64,000 bases of DNA from Elysia crispata (lineage: Eukaryota > Mollusca > Gastropoda > Plakobranchidae). A program made the translations under genes and the position numbers. Position 1 is the first letter of the stretch. The number at the start of each line of letters is the position of its first letter. The notes below the pieces were generated by a model that saw only the letters and a list, made by a program, of their open reading frames with translations, was not told the DNA's origin and did no database searches. The stretch lies in NCBI GenBank assembly GCA_033675545.1, contig JAWDGP010000459.1, positions 1 through 64,000 of the forward strand, written 5' to 3'. This document shows positions 34,401-48,263 of the stretch, one piece after another.

Positions 34401-37400
34401 TGAGAACAAAATTGTGTTTTTTTTTTTGTTTATTTTATGTTTCAAATAAGAATTTTCATGTGAACAGATATTGACAATAAGTACCCAAAATGAGCATTTA
34501 TTAATGAATTAATATGACTGTTAAAAAAACTTCTATGGCAATGATTGACTAAAATGTAACAGTGACACAAAGTTCTCTTTCCACAAAAGTATTTTAATTT
34601 TCAGTTCAATATTTAGACAGTATTTAACTCAATTTACCTTTGAAAATCAAGTAAGGACATAATTCATAAAATCAAGTTATGAAATATGGCAAAGTTTGTG
34701 TCATCATTACATCTAAGTTTGTATGACAATATTGGAAAAAAATATAGCTTTCTTTTCAGAATGAGACGCTCAAATGTCTTTAGAATAATATCATTCCATC
34801 CTTAGGATGCTTACACTACTAGAAACAAACATTTTACATATAAAAACACAAAATGAAAATAAAGCCCCAAGTTAAAAAAAATGACATAACCTTTTGAGAA
34901 TGAGTCATATTAAAAAAAACCACAGTTGGTAGGTGATATTGTTTAGCCTTGCTTGACAGAGGTTAAAAAAATTGATGTTTGACAAACTTCAAAATATTTT
35001 TCAAGTGGACAGATTTTTATTAGGCAATTGAATGAAAATATCAAACCTACCACAACAACCAAACGATGACCCTCCTCATCTTCATTTGGGTACTTATGGT
35101 TGATCTTGGTCTCCAGCCATCTCCATTTACCCCAAACTTCTTTGATGTGTTCACAGAGTTCAATGTCGTGGCTCACACATCGAATGTCACACCAGTCACC
35201 TTGAATAGCCCCAAAGGCGAGAGACTCACCATAAAATTGCTTTACTTCACTGCCTCTAAAGATATAAACAAGATTAAAAAAAATTGTCATATTTAAATGT
35301 CTTTTATGCCTATCATGTTAAATAGACTTACAACTTTTTAGGCATGATGCTACCTGTCAGAAAATTCCCATAGGATTACATGAATATTAAAAAAAAAGAA
35401 AAGAAAAAGAAAAGAAATTGATGATCATCAATTGAAGGAAAATTGATAGAAACAAATCAATTTCAAAATTTTATTAAGGCTACTGCTTTAAAACTTTTAT
35501 TTCACCAATTCACATTTTAAAGTATTATAAATTGCATATTGGACAATAAATGTGTTTTGTTTTTTTTTGCACCTTGAAATTTGAGATATTTAGGCTCTGA
35601 ATTAAAAAGCTTTCAACACCACAGTTTGTGCATTTTTTTTTGGTATCAAAATCACTAATAGGTGCTTGCTAGTATAATTTTTAGTTATTCTCCACATGTC
35701 TTCGGTTATTGTAATTTTTGCATGCCTCAAAAATGCAGAGAACTATGAACTTTCTTTCGTGATTTTATTATTTTATTAGTACTGCAAAATATCCTTGTGC
35801 ACAATTTTTGCTTACCTGTAAAATTGGTCACTCTAAGTTTCTAATCCATTACCATGTAAATTTCAACAGTACTTCATTATATTATGGTGATTATTTTAAA
35901 CTAAAACAAACTGTTTTAATTACTATTGCAAGGAAATAGAATTGCCTATTCACTTGTTTTGAGGACCACACAGTTTGGCGAAATGGAAATGAAACTGATC
36001 CCTTTTTATTGTCTCCAATGGAATCAGTGCTTTTGCTTGTGTAAAATCTACATGAAATTTTGAGTCCAGATTTTTTTCCCCCCCAAGACATTCATATCTC
36101 AAACGATCAACATCAAACTCATCTTTTTGTGTCTGACACGAGGCAGGATGAAATAAGACGTGAGCAATATTATTTATCCTGAATAATTATAGCTTTGATT
36201 TGATAAATGCTTTAAATATGTAATAGGGCAGTTAAAATGGGAAGGGAACAATAATATGGACCTCTGAGATTACTGTAACGGTATGGCCTCTCTGGCATGT
36301 AATGTTTACCTTAATTAGCATTGAATCCTGGCATGGCTAGTTAGATAATAAAGATGGCGATCCCGGTGTAACAAACAAATCCAGCGTGCTCTACCTTGAA
36401 TTATATGTGTTCGTGACTTTGTGGTTGTCTACGTAAATAAGAATAAGTCTTAACCACAAATCATCACTACATGGTGTCAGAATAAAACTTGACTACCTGG
36501 AAATCTCGAGATCTATTCACTTAAAGTTAAAAGAGGTCTTATGATGGCTTTCAAACCACCAACACCATTCAACTTTCACGAGCCAGCGGAATGGTCAGCT
36601 TGGCGCTCGAGATTTAGACATTTTAGACTTGCGTCTAAACTATCTAAAGAAGATCAAGAGGTACAAGTAAGTGCTTTACTGTACTCTATGGGTCCCGAAG
36701 CAGAGAGGATCTACAGCACATTTGAGCTGGCAGAAGGTGATAGGACATTTGACACAGTTCTATCCAAATTTGATGAACATTTTATCCCTCAGAGGAATAT
36801 TATTCATCTCAGAGCACAGTTCCATCGTAGAGAGCAGCAATCCAAAGAAACTAATGAAGAATATATAAGAGCTCTATATGAACTTTCGGAGCATGCAAAC
36901 TTCCCAAACAAAGAAGACTGCATAAGGGATCGACTTTACTCGGAGTGAGGGACAAAGAACTCTCGGAGAAGTTGCAGTTAAAGGCAGATCTGAGTCTTAA
37001 AGAGGCAACCACAACTGCAAGGCAGTACGAAACTGTCAAACACGAATTAAGTGAACAGAGAGATCAGGCTCAACCTGCTGACTTGAATAGAGTCCAGAGA
37101 AACAAGCCTACTAGCTACAATAGACCTGGCTCGAGCTCGTATCCAAACACCAAAAGCACTACAAGAAGCAAATCACAACATGGCGGATCACAACAGAGGA
37201 CGAACTGTGGTAAATGTGGTAAGAATCACCACTACGGAAAGTGCCCAGCTTTCGGAAAAGAATGTCACAAATGTGGCAGGCGAGACCATTTCGCCAAATT
37301 ATGTAGATCAAAAACAAGAGCCAGGGCAGATAAGCTTGGATATCAAGAAGGAACAAGAGAAGTGAACGTAGACAATACTGAGTTCTTCATCGACTCCATC

Positions 37401-40400
37401 ACAGACACAACTTCAGCTCCATGGAGAGTTGATCTAAAATTAGAAGGATCGACTGTGAGCTTTAAGATTGACACAGGCGCTGACGTCAACGTCTTAAGCG
37501 AATCATCATGGAAATCACTGCCCCTAAAGCCAAGACTCCATCCGGCGAGAAATGTTCATTTGTCAAGTCCTGGGGGAAAGCTGGATATCAAAGGAAAATT
37601 TATATCCAAGATCAACAAACAGACGGCAACGTTCTATGTTGTGAACAACGATGTTGAATGTCTTCTCAGCAGAGACACATCAACTGCGTTAGGTCTGGTA
37701 AAAAGGCTACACAATATCAATGCATTCAGTGCAGTGAAGTGCCAACCAGTAAAGATCAAATTGAAAGAAGGCACTACACCTTACAGCCTAGCGACTTCCA
37801 GACGAGTTCCAATCCCTCTACAAGAGAGAGTGAAGAAAGAACTACAAAGAATGAAAGACCTTGATGTCATCGAAGACATAACTGAACCAACAGATTAGGT
37901 CTCACCTATGGTTCCAGTGGTGAAGAAAAATGGTGACATACGCATTTGTGTCGATTTGAAAAAGCTAAACAAGGCAGTGCAAAGAGAAAGATATGTAATT
38001 CCTTCTTTTGAAGAGATAGTCCACAAGCTGAAAGGTTCAACAATATTTTTAAAGCTTGATGCACAATCAGGATTTTGGCAGATTCCTTTGGATCCAGAAA
38101 CAGCTAAGCTCACCACCTTCATAACGCCCTTTGGGAGATACTTCACGAAAAGATTTCCATTTGATATCAGCTCTGCCCCTGAAATTTTCATGAGAATTGT
38201 GTCAGGAATTTTGGAAGGAATTGACGGAGTGGTATGCTACTTTGACGATATACTCTGTCACTCAAAATCACCAGAGGACCATGAAAAGCTCTTAGAATTG
38301 GTACACAAGAGACTGAAGGATGCAAGCCTTCAGTTGAACACTGCAAAGTGCGAGTACAAAAAGTCAGAAATCACATTGTCTCAGCAGAAGGATGCCGCCC
38401 AGATCCCATGAAAATCGAAGCCATTCAAGGTTTGCCAGAACCATCTGATGTATCTGCACCCAGACGCTATCTAGGGAAATACCTACCTCATCTTTCGACA
38501 ATTTTGAGGCCTCTAAATGAACTTCTGCCCAAGGACACAGCTTGGATGTCAGGACCTCCACAGAGAACAGCCTTCAACAAAGTCAAAGAACTGCTCATCA
38601 AACCACCAGTTTTGGCTTACTTCGACCCAAAGAAGCCGACGATCGTGGAAGATAGCTCATCCTATGGGCTTGGAGGTTGTCTCCTACAAGAACATAAGGA
38701 GGGACTTAGACCTATCGCCTTTTGCTCTAGGTCATTATCCAACACAGAGCAGCGTTACGCTCAGATCGAGAAGGAATGTCTTGCCTCAGTATGGGCCTGT
38801 GAGCGTTTTGACAGACATCTCATGGGACTAGACAGCTTCACACTCTACAGTGATCACAAGCCACTGATTCCACTTATCAATTCAAAAGACTTGTCAGAAA
38901 CTCCACTCAGATGTCAAAGGATGCTGATTCGCCTGCTGCGATACAAGCCTGTTGCAATACACCAGCCAGGCAAGATGATGGTTACGTCAGACACACTGTC
39001 TCGCAGCCCCGCCGCCTGTTCTCAGGAAACTTCCAATCTTCATGAAGACGTACGCTTCCATGTGTCGATGGTAACCTCGTCGTGGCCAGTTTCGGATGGA
39101 AAACTGAGACAACTTAAAGAAGAGACACAGCAAGATGTGAGCCTGAGAACAGCCATCAACTACACTGTGATGGGATGGCCTACGTACAAACAAGATGTCA
39201 TGCTAGCGGCAAGAGACCTCTTTGACTTTAGAAATGAACTAAGTCTTTATGATGGACTTTTGCTAAGGGGAGACAAAATTGTCATTCCATACTCCATGAG
39301 AAAAGAAATATTGGACCGTATACACGATGGACACCTTGGCATTACCAAATGCAGAGAAAGGGCAAACCAAGGTGTGTGGTGGCCCGGACTTTCCAAACAA
39401 ATTCAAGATTGTGTGGCGATGTGTAAATTATGCATGCAGAAGAAGTCTGCACAACAAAGTGAGCCTCTGCTCCCTTCAACACTGCCTGATCGTCCTTTCC
39501 AGAGAATAGGAGTAGACCTATGCGAATTAAAAGGAAAGCACTTTCTAGTCTCAGTCGACTACTTTTCAAGATATATTGACATTTTACCTCTCCAGTCCCT
39601 AACATCAGGTGCAGTCATAAATAAGATGAAAAAAATATTCTCACAACATGGCATTGCGGAGACTGTAATATCCGACAATGGCCCTAAATTTGCGGCTAAA
39701 GAATTCCAACAGTTTGCTGAGGAATGGAACTTCCACCACGCCACAAGCAGCCCTCACTATCCCCAGGCAAACGGGAGGCGGAAAGAGCCGTGCGATCAGC
39801 CAAAGAATTTCTACGCCAAAATGACCCACACTTGGCATTGCTCACTTACCGAGCTACTCCACTTCCTGCACTAGGAGTGAGTCCCGCAGAACTCGCCTAT
39901 GGTCGTCGACTACGAACAACCTTGCCAGCTGTCCCACAGACGCTTTCACCTCGCCCTGTAAACCACGATCTCATCCGAAACCGCGACATGGCAAACGAAG
40001 CGTTACAGAAGAAATACTTCGACAGAAAAACATGTCACCTGCCAGATCTCGAGCCTCGCGATTAAGTCCTCCTGAAGAAAAGAGAAGGTGAAAAAGGTTG
40101 GAACCAGCCAGGCGAAGTTGTAGGACAATGTGCACCTCGCTCCTACATCATAAGTACTCCTGATGGACAGCTGAGACGCAACAGAAAACACCTCATGCTG
40201 CAGAAGACCCCGCACAAGAACCATCCAGAGGGTGGACTTCAGACAGCACCTGTACCGCAAGAACCTGCCCCACCAATACCGTGGCCGGTGCAGTCCACGA
40301 CAGATTCCTGTGATTCGACCAGCCTCGCCTGTTGAGCCTTCTCATCAGCCCGAGCCGTCTTCATCGTCACGAATGTCTGCGAAGATGCCAGCTGAGAAGT

Positions 40401-43400
40401 CAACTCAACCATATTGTACCAGATCTGGTAGGGCTATCGTTAAGCCTATCAGATATCAGTGATCGTGTTAACCTCCTCGTCGTGAAGACTTGGGGTAGGT
40501 TGCCCAGGCAACGGTTAGGTTGTGTGTTTCTGAGCTCGAGGATAGAGAGCTCCCAAGAAATGTGTAATTCTTAAGCTCGAGGATAGAGCGTTTTCAAGTT
40601 ATATCTAATTAATAAGTTTGTTACGGTTAGTTATCTTAAAAGTCTCACCACTAGCAGAATACGTAATTGTCGTCACTTTAGTTCGAGGACAGAACTTGCA
40701 TCGGGTCTTAATCTATCTTATACTTCTGCAAAAACTGATACCGGTACACTGTGTCAAGAACAATCAAAATGTTTCTTAATTAATACGCCTACATGATTAA
40801 CATTTTCTCAAGACTAGAGCCTCCTGATTCTAATGATATTAATTTTCTTTCAAGACATTTGGCTTCATGTTTTAGGGAATAATTTACTAAGCACCTTGGA
40901 CACTCTTAGCTATAAATGACAATTATATTCCTAAGCATAGCAATTCAGATGTTACTTAAACACTATATTATAAATGTTATGGTATCTTCTGATCTAAAGT
41001 ACATGTATGTAATTATAAGAAACAATAAACAATAATGGCATTAAGTTAAATTTAACTATACGGATCATAGAATCTAGTAAAAATAATTGGCTGTAAACTA
41101 AGGTATTTAATTGGCACATATACGGTATGCAATGCATTAATGTTACATTATTTCCTTGTTCATGTAGATATGGGTTTTTTTAACGGTATGGCCTCTCTGG
41201 CATGTAATGTTTACCTTTAATTAGCATTGAATCCTGGCATGGCTAGTTAGATAATAAAGATGGCGATCCCGGTGTAACAAACAAATCCAGCGTGCTTTAC
41301 CTTGAATTATATGTGTTCGTGACTTTGTGGTTGTCTACGTAAATAAGAATATGTCTTAACCACAAAGCATCACTACAATTACAAATAGAAATTCAAAATC
41401 AAAACTAGATCTAGACCTATGTATTGATCATTATTCAGATTAAAATCATGGCTTATTTTCAAAGTTTGCTTAGAGTGTAACATCGCATATTACTAGCAAT
41501 TTTGGCATTAGACACTACCTTGGCCTAAAAACTGCTAGAGACTGGCTAGAGGAAGTAAAAAAAAGGTCAAGATTTCTCACTATCACTCTCCCTTGCTTAT
41601 AAGTTGGTTGTCAAGTTTTATGTTACTGATTTTTAAAATTTGGTGACCCACATAGCACATACCGTTTTATGTGCTAATCGTAATATTGCTAACATAATGG
41701 TCTGTCTCACAGACAGACGAAAATAACACTGACCCACCATAAAAAAAAAACAAACTTTGAATAATTCCCCATCTATCTGTTCTATAACGATAAAAATCGA
41801 CAGCTAAAATTATTTAATTTTAATTTCTGCAAATTAGTTTATCTAAATGCCTAAGACAGACAATTTTGGTCCCAATAGTCGATTTGGTATATCTCAGATC
41901 TATGCCTAAAGTACAGGTAACAACATTTTTGTCTGTCTTAAAGTTAGACCAACATTTTGGTCTATCTCTCATATAGTCTAAACGGAGCATAACTTTCGTA
42001 CTGGCAGTGGAATCCCTTTCCCTTTCTTTCTGTGTCTGCTGCGCCAGTCGGGGGATTATTTTGTTTTCATAATCCAATCAAAATATTTAGTCCACTCAAT
42101 TCATCTAGAATTGACAACTATCCTACTTCTAGATATCTATCCAAATTTAGAGCATCTAGACCATGAATATAGTAGAAGATAGTAGTCCAAACCAGCCACA
42201 AGACAAAAGAGGGGGAGTCGAGGGGAAGCCAGAGATTCTTCTCTCACCTTAAGTGCGGGGATGAAAGAGCACAAATTTGCAGACAAAATGTTTTCAGCAA
42301 CTCTAGGGGTGATGAGAGAACAATCAGTAACTGGGTCTCGGAAGATAATGCGAGCAACCATCCAAAAGCAAGACACATTTTAGTGGAATACGCACCCCAG
42401 ATTCTGAGCAGGATACAGAATTTCTTAAACCTGGTTAAAATCAATTCACACCATCCCCTCGCACTACTGCAGGCAACAACCATCGTATGCTGAGAAAAGT
42501 TTTATAACTTCAGAGAATACTCTCAGCCAGCTTCACAGACTATACACAAAGCTGCCTTGAGAGTGGAAGGAGGGGTGTTGGCACTAACATCTTTATCAAC
42601 ACTTTTCACGACCTCAAGATGTCCTTTATTCCCAGAAAGGACCAGTGCAATGTATGTCTTGCAGCAAAAATGGGAAATAATGCTGTGCACATGAAACATA
42701 TGCAAGACAAATCCATGGCTCAACAGATGAAAGTCGAGGATAAGAGCAAATCAGATGATGCAACTTCAGTCTGGACGATGGATCTACAAAGTGTCCTCCT
42801 GCGCCCACGCACTCAAGTCAGTGCACTCTATTATAAAACAAACCTTGCCATTCATAACATCCCTACTTATATAAAAAAAATTAGTACTCATTGTGTGCTC
42901 CCCTCCTCGAATTTTTGCCTATCTCCACAGACTTACTCAGACACTTGAAAATTACAAAATAGTTTTTTTTAAGAAATACTGTACATCAGATTAGGGACAT
43001 GACCCCCATTTTTTTTAAAAAGCAATGTTTTGATGTCATTAAATAAAAATGAGACCTTTGATATTATTTGTTCTTCAATATACGCCTCCCGCAGTGTCCA
43101 TCAACTTCACTAGAAAGCGGTAATTATAAAAAGTTTGATCGTTGCCCATCAGTCACTTAAAAATAACAAAACATTAGGGACATGACCCCCACTTTTTAAA
43201 AAAACAATGTTTTGAGTCAATAGATCAAAATTAGACCTTTGACATTACTTTTTCTTCAATTCTAGATCTAGATCTACCTCTCCCGCATAGCTTAGGCCAA
43301 CCAGCGATAAGACCACCTCAGTCTGAGTGATATAATTAACTGTGGAAGATAGATCGATATTACGATGGCAGGTGAGAAAAAGAGACGTCGTTTAAGACGA

Positions 43401-46128
43401 TCCAGATACGTAGAAACACTCAATCAAAATCAAATCTCCCCAACCACACCACCACCACAAACAACACTTGATCAACCATCCATATCTATTGATACTGATC
43501 GAAATCTAGATCTACATCTACGACAAACTGGATCTAGATCTATAAATCAACCAAGATCTGATCCAGATAGTGAAAACAGACGTTGCTCTAGATCTCCACA
43601 ACGTAGACCAAGCTTTAGATATGTTGTCTTCAAATCAGCATTAATATTATAATGGTGAGTACTATAATTTATTTATAAATTTATTAATACATGGGTATTT
43701 ATTTAAACTTTCAATCCTGCGAATTTCAACTAGTATCATATTATAATTTGAGATCAAAAGAGGCCTTTGTTACTTGTTTGATGAGACTAACGGAGAAATG
43801 TCAAGCAAGATGTTTGCTTTTTTGCATGTGAACACTTTAGCTGTTACTTTTATCAATAACCCAAGACTTGTACCAGAACCCTTAAAATCTGGAGTGATGG
43901 CTGTGGTTACCCGAAAAAATGCTCAGCGGTGACTAATGCCTTCATGCAGCTGTCTGTTGAACTGGATATCAATGCAGAGCAGAAATTCTTGGTCACACCA
44001 AACTGGAGTGCAACAGTATGCACAGCACAGTTGAAAGGAAGCTCAATCGTGACATCTTCACACCAAGGGATTATGCTCATTGATGGAAAGCGCCAAACTC
44101 CAGCCCCATACCATGTGAGAGAAGTGGTCTACTCGGATGCCAAGAAGACCTGGCAAGTGTGCTGGTGATGCAACTGTGTCTGATGTCTCCTCATATAAAA
44201 CAAGCACCAGCAGTCTATGTATGCCTACTATTTAATTCAAAGTGAATTTTGAGGATGAATGGCGGGAGATACCAGAGAAGATTGCTCTAGGCAGTATAGA
44301 GTGGGTGCCTCTGACTGCAAGAAAATACAATGATCTGCATTCAGTTAAGCCAGTCATGCCTGCATCCCTTTTTTGGCAACCTACCAACTGAAAGAATCAC
44401 TAATTCCCAAATTTCTCACTCCAAGCAAAACGTCCCCTTTTAGGTTGTTGCCTTGCTATATTTTTTTCCCCATGAAATTTCAATAAAGTTGAATTTGGTT
44501 CATTAAAGATATTTTTATTTACTTAAACTTTGTCCTCAGTATCAATATATGGACAATTTGTGTTTCACTCACTCCTCCCTAGACTTTGGAAGGCAAGGCG
44601 TCTGCTTAAGATGTGAGAGGGTCCTAGATCAAGTTTCAACTGCGGCATGCGGTTTTTCGGTGCAAAATTTGTATAATCACGCAGAGCTTGCAAGGAACTG
44701 TCCCCTGACTTCTTTGGGTGGCGAAGTGGACGTCTGGTCTTCTCATATGTGACGATAAAATGGAGGACCCGTGTGCATGTTGCACACGCTAAAGATCCCG
44801 TGGTAGTTTGAAATCGCTGAAAGAGTAGGCCTACCAAGGCTGCTGTCCGGGCAAATTTCAAATTTAACACAAAATATGAGTGCTCACAAAAACGACATTT
44901 GGCTACCAGAGTGGCTGAGGACGCCTGATAAATTGTTAAACAGTCAACTGAATAGCTGCTGAACTAAATAGTAATGCTGAGATACCCTTGAGGCTAAGCA
45001 AGGGAACGCAGAAAAAGTAGAAACAGAAGAGAAATTTGCTGTTGTGCTTCATCCTATAATTAAATACAACAAAACCAAGCAACACCAGACCACCAAAACC
45101 CAAAGAATAACAATGGCCCATAATGAAGGGAATGTAATAAAAGTCTATCTCGTGAGAAAATGATGCAGAATGGTCTACCTCAGTTGAAAAAATGGTCCAT
45201 CTTAATTCATCAAAACAGTCTATCTCAAGACAAACATTGCATTTTGGTCTATCTTACCAATATCCCATAATAAATATATGTTTCGCAAGATATGTCTTCC
45301 GACAGGGAACCTCGATTCACATCCGTCTTTCGAATGAGATAGCCAATCAATATGGCATCTGCTTTCATACCACCCACAATCAAACGACATGATGGCAGGT
45401 TTCAACAGGACATTGAAGGCAGTGCTTAAAGCTCGCCTCCAAGGCCCACTAGGCAGACGAGCTTCCCTGGGTTCTTTTGGGCTTTACAACTATATCCAAG
45501 GAAGATGTAAAAGTCTCAGCCGCTTATGTATGGCGAACCGCTGACAGTATTAGAAGAGTTTTTTCAACCCAAAGCCCCATATCGCACCAAGGCCTGTCAA
45601 CACCAAGCAACCCAGGTTCCCTGGATAAAACAAGGTTTATTTTCATTTGCGGTAATGGTCCCTATGGTTGCCTGCAACGTCCATACTATGGCAGCTAGGC
45701 CAAAAAACATTTAGATGATTGATGGCAAGAAGAAGTAATCTCTATCGAAAGTTTAAAACTTGTGTACCTGAACCTGACTAAACCCATGTCAGTTGCACAG
45801 CCTCATCAACGTGGCAGAACTCCTACTTCTTCAGTAAATCAAGGAAATGCATCCAGTTCGCAAGATAAACAATCACAGCAAACGTCTAGCCCAGGATGGT
45901 CCGTTCCCTGTCCTCCATGTATCCAGTGACGCTAGCCTTACGTCAGCACTGTGGAGGCACTGCCTATTATTAACCGAGCTGGCAATAGACACTCCTTGGC
46001 CTAAGACTGCCAGAGGAAGTAAACCAGGTTAAGATTACTCACTCTCACTCTCTCCTTTGTTTGAGTTTCATGGTGAACAAGCATTATTGCCCGTTCAAAT
46101 TAACAGGTGGGGAAGACAAAAATAATAA

Positions 46129-46214
<86 letters not shown>

Positions 46215-48175
46215 TCTCCAGAGCCCCTCATAGTACAGTTTGAAAAGATATAGAACATTGACACATTGGAAGTCTTCTCAAGCTGCCAAGAAGACATTCT
46301 TTAAATGAAAGAGAAATCTCAAGCAACAAAGTTAAACTAAATTTGGGTGCCTCTTTTCAGTTTATGTCAGTCTCCCTTGAGATCATAATGAGGTGCTGAT
46401 GACCCATTACAAATACAATGTAAAGCTCGACCTGATGTGGTGAAAAAGTTCTCTCCAATACAAATTAAAAAAACCTGCAACTACTCAGAAAATGTTACAG
46501 AGCAAAATAAAAAAAATATTTAAGCCCCCTCCCCCTCCGTATTTTTAATAATTTAGTGGGTTACTCTGGATTGCCAAAGCTTATAAATTTTCTAGATCTA
46601 GTCACAAACTGTATTACTCATGCAAGACAAAATAAGAGTGGCAAGTTATAAAAAGGCTTAACTTGAATATTTCTACCATGCCTTTTTGGTGGATCTGGTC
46701 TATATCTCAAATATAAAACAGTAAAGCACTAGGAAACGCATGCAAAAGAAGCAGATGTGGTGTTTACATTCACAAACACCGCTCCAGAAAAAGTGATGAT
46801 AACAGTTTTCTTAAAATATTGACCTATCAAATTATGACGCGGATTATGAAGGTCTTCCTAGGTTTGCATATCATCAATTCCTTAGATATAACATTGATGA
46901 ATGTGTCTAGAGCAGGGTCCCTACCTTCTTCTGAGGTAAAATTGCTCGGTTTGTGCAGAAAAGGAGGAAGTGAATCATGAGGTGTACTGTATGCGTCTTC
47001 GTCATAGAAATATTCAGCTTGGCAGAGAAGGCAGCTCAATCTGCGAATGTGTGCACTGAGTTGAATTTTGTTAATTTTGTTGGGCAAAAACTAAGATTCT
47101 TTGGGAGTAGATCATGTTGTGGTTGTGATAAAGTTTGTTGAGGTTCTGGTGTCTGTTCCTCTGGTGATGTTCTTAGGTCTTGAGGTTCAGCTACATGTGC
47201 TGTGAACAACTAAAAATGGTGAAGGTTTCAGTATGCAAGGTACAGGAGTGAGTGCTCTAAACAGGCGAGGTCTTGTCGTGGAACAGTCTGCTGTGTATAA
47301 GTGTTTAGAGCTGGGAGTTTCTTGCTTTTTCTAAGGGATATTTGATTGCAAGTAAAAGTAATGATTCTCATTGTAGTGCACAATGAGGGCTAGCAGTAGC
47401 GCACGACAGGCTTGTTTTGATATAGTTGTCCTCGTCCGTAGAAGATGTAGTGTAGGAACTATCGTAGAGAGATTAAATTTAACAGAAAATCCTTTGGGAA
47501 ACGTGTCCAACGTGAAGTGGGAGTATAGATATTGAAGATGTAAAGCACATTTGATATATTTATACTGTTAACGGAACAAGTTGACAAACTGTGATTCAAG
47601 AGGACCCATGTCGGATGCACGCGAACTAGATAAAATTGTCAAATAAAACTATACAAGCTAGATCACAACTCTTGAAACTCTACATACAGCTTAAGTTCCA
47701 GGATCAATGAAGATGCAGGGTTGACCTAGATTGTAAAGTTTTCACCACCGCCACCACCACCAACAGCAAACACAACACCAACATCTATGGTGCTGTTGTT
47801 TTTTCCATCCATCTTCTTGCTATAAATATCATTATCATTATTATGGTCATTTGTTATTATGTCATCATCACTGTGACTATTGCTTTTATTCTGATTGATA
47901 TTATTCACATGAAGTTCGAGAGAGATGACTTCCAGCGGTACAGCTTTCCAGTTCCGCCGCGCATACTAAGGTATCTTGACTTTCATTAGTATACGTGGCG
48001 AAAAAATACTAATTACAGATACCAATTTTTTATGGAATAACTTCGTTAATAATTCAAATTTTCTTGTGAAACTTTGTCACACTGTGAATGATGGGACATA
48101 TATTCTACATACCAAAAATCTCAATTTTGGAAAAGAAAAAAAAGTCGAGTTACCACGGTTTACGTGGCGGCCCTC

Positions 48176-48263
<88 letters not shown>

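Larger units (their letters stand above)
36274..41377 (+). mobile_element. Mag-like Ty3/gypsy LTR retrotransposon
   Basis: An element of about 5.1 kb in antisense orientation inside the 15-kb intron of the peptidase gene. Two LTRs of about 199 bp and a 5-bp target duplication, ATTAC (36269-36273 and 41378-41382), mark its ends. Gag (zinc knuckles), protease, RT, RNase H and integrase are present in the usual Ty3/gypsy order. The Gag start, the PBS beginning TGGTGTCAG and the overall layout suggest the Mag clade. LTR identity of about 97% suggests a fairly recent insertion. The coding part is broken at roughly half a dozen places. Confidence 0.85.
42873..43742. other. Insertion splitting the transposon-protein remnant
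   Basis: The protein similarity stops after AIHN..TY (42872) and resumes with YNLRSKE (from about 43743), so this ~870-bp block is foreign to it. It contains an imperfect tandem duplication and a small basic ORF. Ends and target duplication could not be defined. Confidence 0.45.
42140..44400 (+). pseudogene. Transposon-encoded protein remnant, unnamed invertebrate family
   Basis: Scattered frames in order resemble an uncharacterised, transposon-associated protein family I recall from arthropods, cnidarians and molluscs. They are: SVFSATL/TISNW-type residues near 42290-42340; [19 protein letters not shown] and [13 protein letters not shown], then [12 protein letters not shown] (42619-42872); [20 protein letters not shown] (about 43770-43830); [13 protein letters not shown] (about 44100-44140); and [20 protein letters not shown] (about 44308-44362). 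The two halves are separated by about 870 bp of unrelated sequence, and several frame changes break the rest. AATAAA follows at 44483. I cannot name the superfamily or the catalytic residues. Confidence 0.5.

Noticed and set aside
38517-38831. Overlapping frames within the Mag-like pol region
   Set aside because: Shadow frames of the RT/RNase H coding sequence.
46061-46297. Ile-Tyr repeat peptides
   Set aside because: They are translations of the (AT)n tract; the same applies at 47976-48449 and 58819-59019.
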